A stretch of DNA of 7,182 nucleotides from Bacteroidota bacterium (lineage in GTDB: Bacteria > Bacteroidota > Bacteroidia > Bacteroidales > UBA932): assembly GCA_009778375.1 (NCBI GenBank), contig WRJW01000159.1:1-7182 (forward strand), in the 5' to 3' direction. The notes beneath the pieces were generated by a model. That model did not search any database, had not been told where the DNA came from, and saw only the letters and a list, made by a program, of their open reading frames with translations. This document shows, in pieces, positions 6,928 to 7,182 of the stretch. Position 1 is the stretch's first letter. Each line of letters opens with the position of its first letter. The position numbers were made by a program, and so were the translations under genes.

Positions 6928-7182
6928 TTATTGTAAATTGGGCCTGATCCAGCTATGTTTTTTCATTTCGTCGGCCGTAATAAAGTTTTCCCATAAATCG
7001 TCTGCATCCTTTCTTTTGGATAATGGGTTAAAATTGTTGAGAATGGCATTACGAATGCCGTTGTCCCAAAAGAAAATTCTTTTTTCCCAGGCAAAGGTGA
7101 TGAAATTTTTTTCGAGCAAGTCTAAACAGGCGATCAGGGTGTTGGTATCCGTATGAAGAGATTTGGACAAATTTTCCAAGGA
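6928..7182 (-). CDS. 3' end of a DUF4143-type AAA ATPase gene, probably degraded
   Basis: The frame is open from the window edge to a TAA at 6928-6930 (84 residues), followed by two more in-frame TAA codons at 6925 and 6922. It matches the DUF4143 region found C-terminal to AAA_14 ATPase domains in Bacteroidales: a helix-turn-helix-like stretch (LSKSLHTDTNTLIACLDLLEKNFITF) and then RIFFWDNGIRNAILNNFNPL and DLWENFI. Two parts common in the family are missing. The segment with the conserved Arg-Asn that normally separates LLEK.F..F from the YFWDNGIRN motif is absent. The roughly 80-100 C-terminal residues with the FWRT...EID nuclease-like motif are also gone, because the GH92 gene occupies that space. 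The gene may be a pseudogene or a rearrangement remnant; its ATPase part is outside the window. It converges on the mannosidase gene with an 8-bp gap. Confidence 0.7.
   Translation of the reverse strand, partial: SLENLSKSLHTDTNTLIACLDLLEKNFITFAWEKRIFFWDNGIRNAILNNFNPLSKRKDADDLWENFITADEMKKHSWIRPNLQ

Noticed and set aside
6936..6965. Possible terminator for the GH92 transcript (GGGCC...GATCC followed by a T-run at about 6958-6963)
   Set aside because: No stem longer than three or four pairs can be drawn before the T-run, and the stretch also encodes the DUF4143 protein on the other strand.

Overview
The window looks like chromosomal DNA from a member of the Bacteroidota, most likely order Bacteroidales. 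Three things point there: the gene families (a periplasmic GH92 alpha-mannosidase, a very large AsmA-like protein, an S9 peptidase with an N-terminal propeller, and a DUF4143-type ATPase end), the absence of clear Shine-Dalgarno sequences with A/T-rich start contexts, and two exact TAnnTTTG boxes of the Bacteroidota sigma factor type between the divergent genes. I cannot name a genus.

Layout. Positions 1-1154 (minus strand) hold the first 384 residues of a secreted S9-family peptidase; only its signal peptide and part of its beta-propeller are visible. Ten bases upstream, 1165-4536 (minus) is a complete 1123-residue AsmA-family inner-membrane/periplasmic protein. The two probably form one transcription unit, AsmA first. 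A 58-bp intergenic region (4537-4594) separates this unit from a divergent gene and carries a 9-bp inverted repeat whose two arms each contain a TACCTTTG box facing outward. Positions 4595-6919 (plus) are a complete 774-residue secreted GH92 exo-alpha-mannosidase. After an 8-bp gap, 6928-7182 (minus) is the 3' end of a convergent gene of the AAA/DUF4143 ATPase family, which appears shortened both internally and at its C-terminus and may be a decaying copy.

How the genes may work together. All three main products are envelope or periplasmic proteins. The mannosidase would trim mannose from alpha-mannosides such as host or yeast glycans. The AsmA protein is likely involved in lipid or outer-membrane homeostasis, and the peptidase in periplasmic peptide breakdown. 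No SusC/SusD pair, regulator or second glycosidase lies in the window, so the mannosidase is not visibly part of a polysaccharide utilisation locus here. Nearly all of the window is coding. I found no rRNA, tRNA, CRISPR array, complete insertion sequence or convincing terminator, and nothing that amounts to a new biological system. The points most worth checking are the symmetric divergent promoter region with a possibly leaderless mannosidase mRNA, the degraded DUF4143 gene end, and a G-rich tract inside the AsmA gene.
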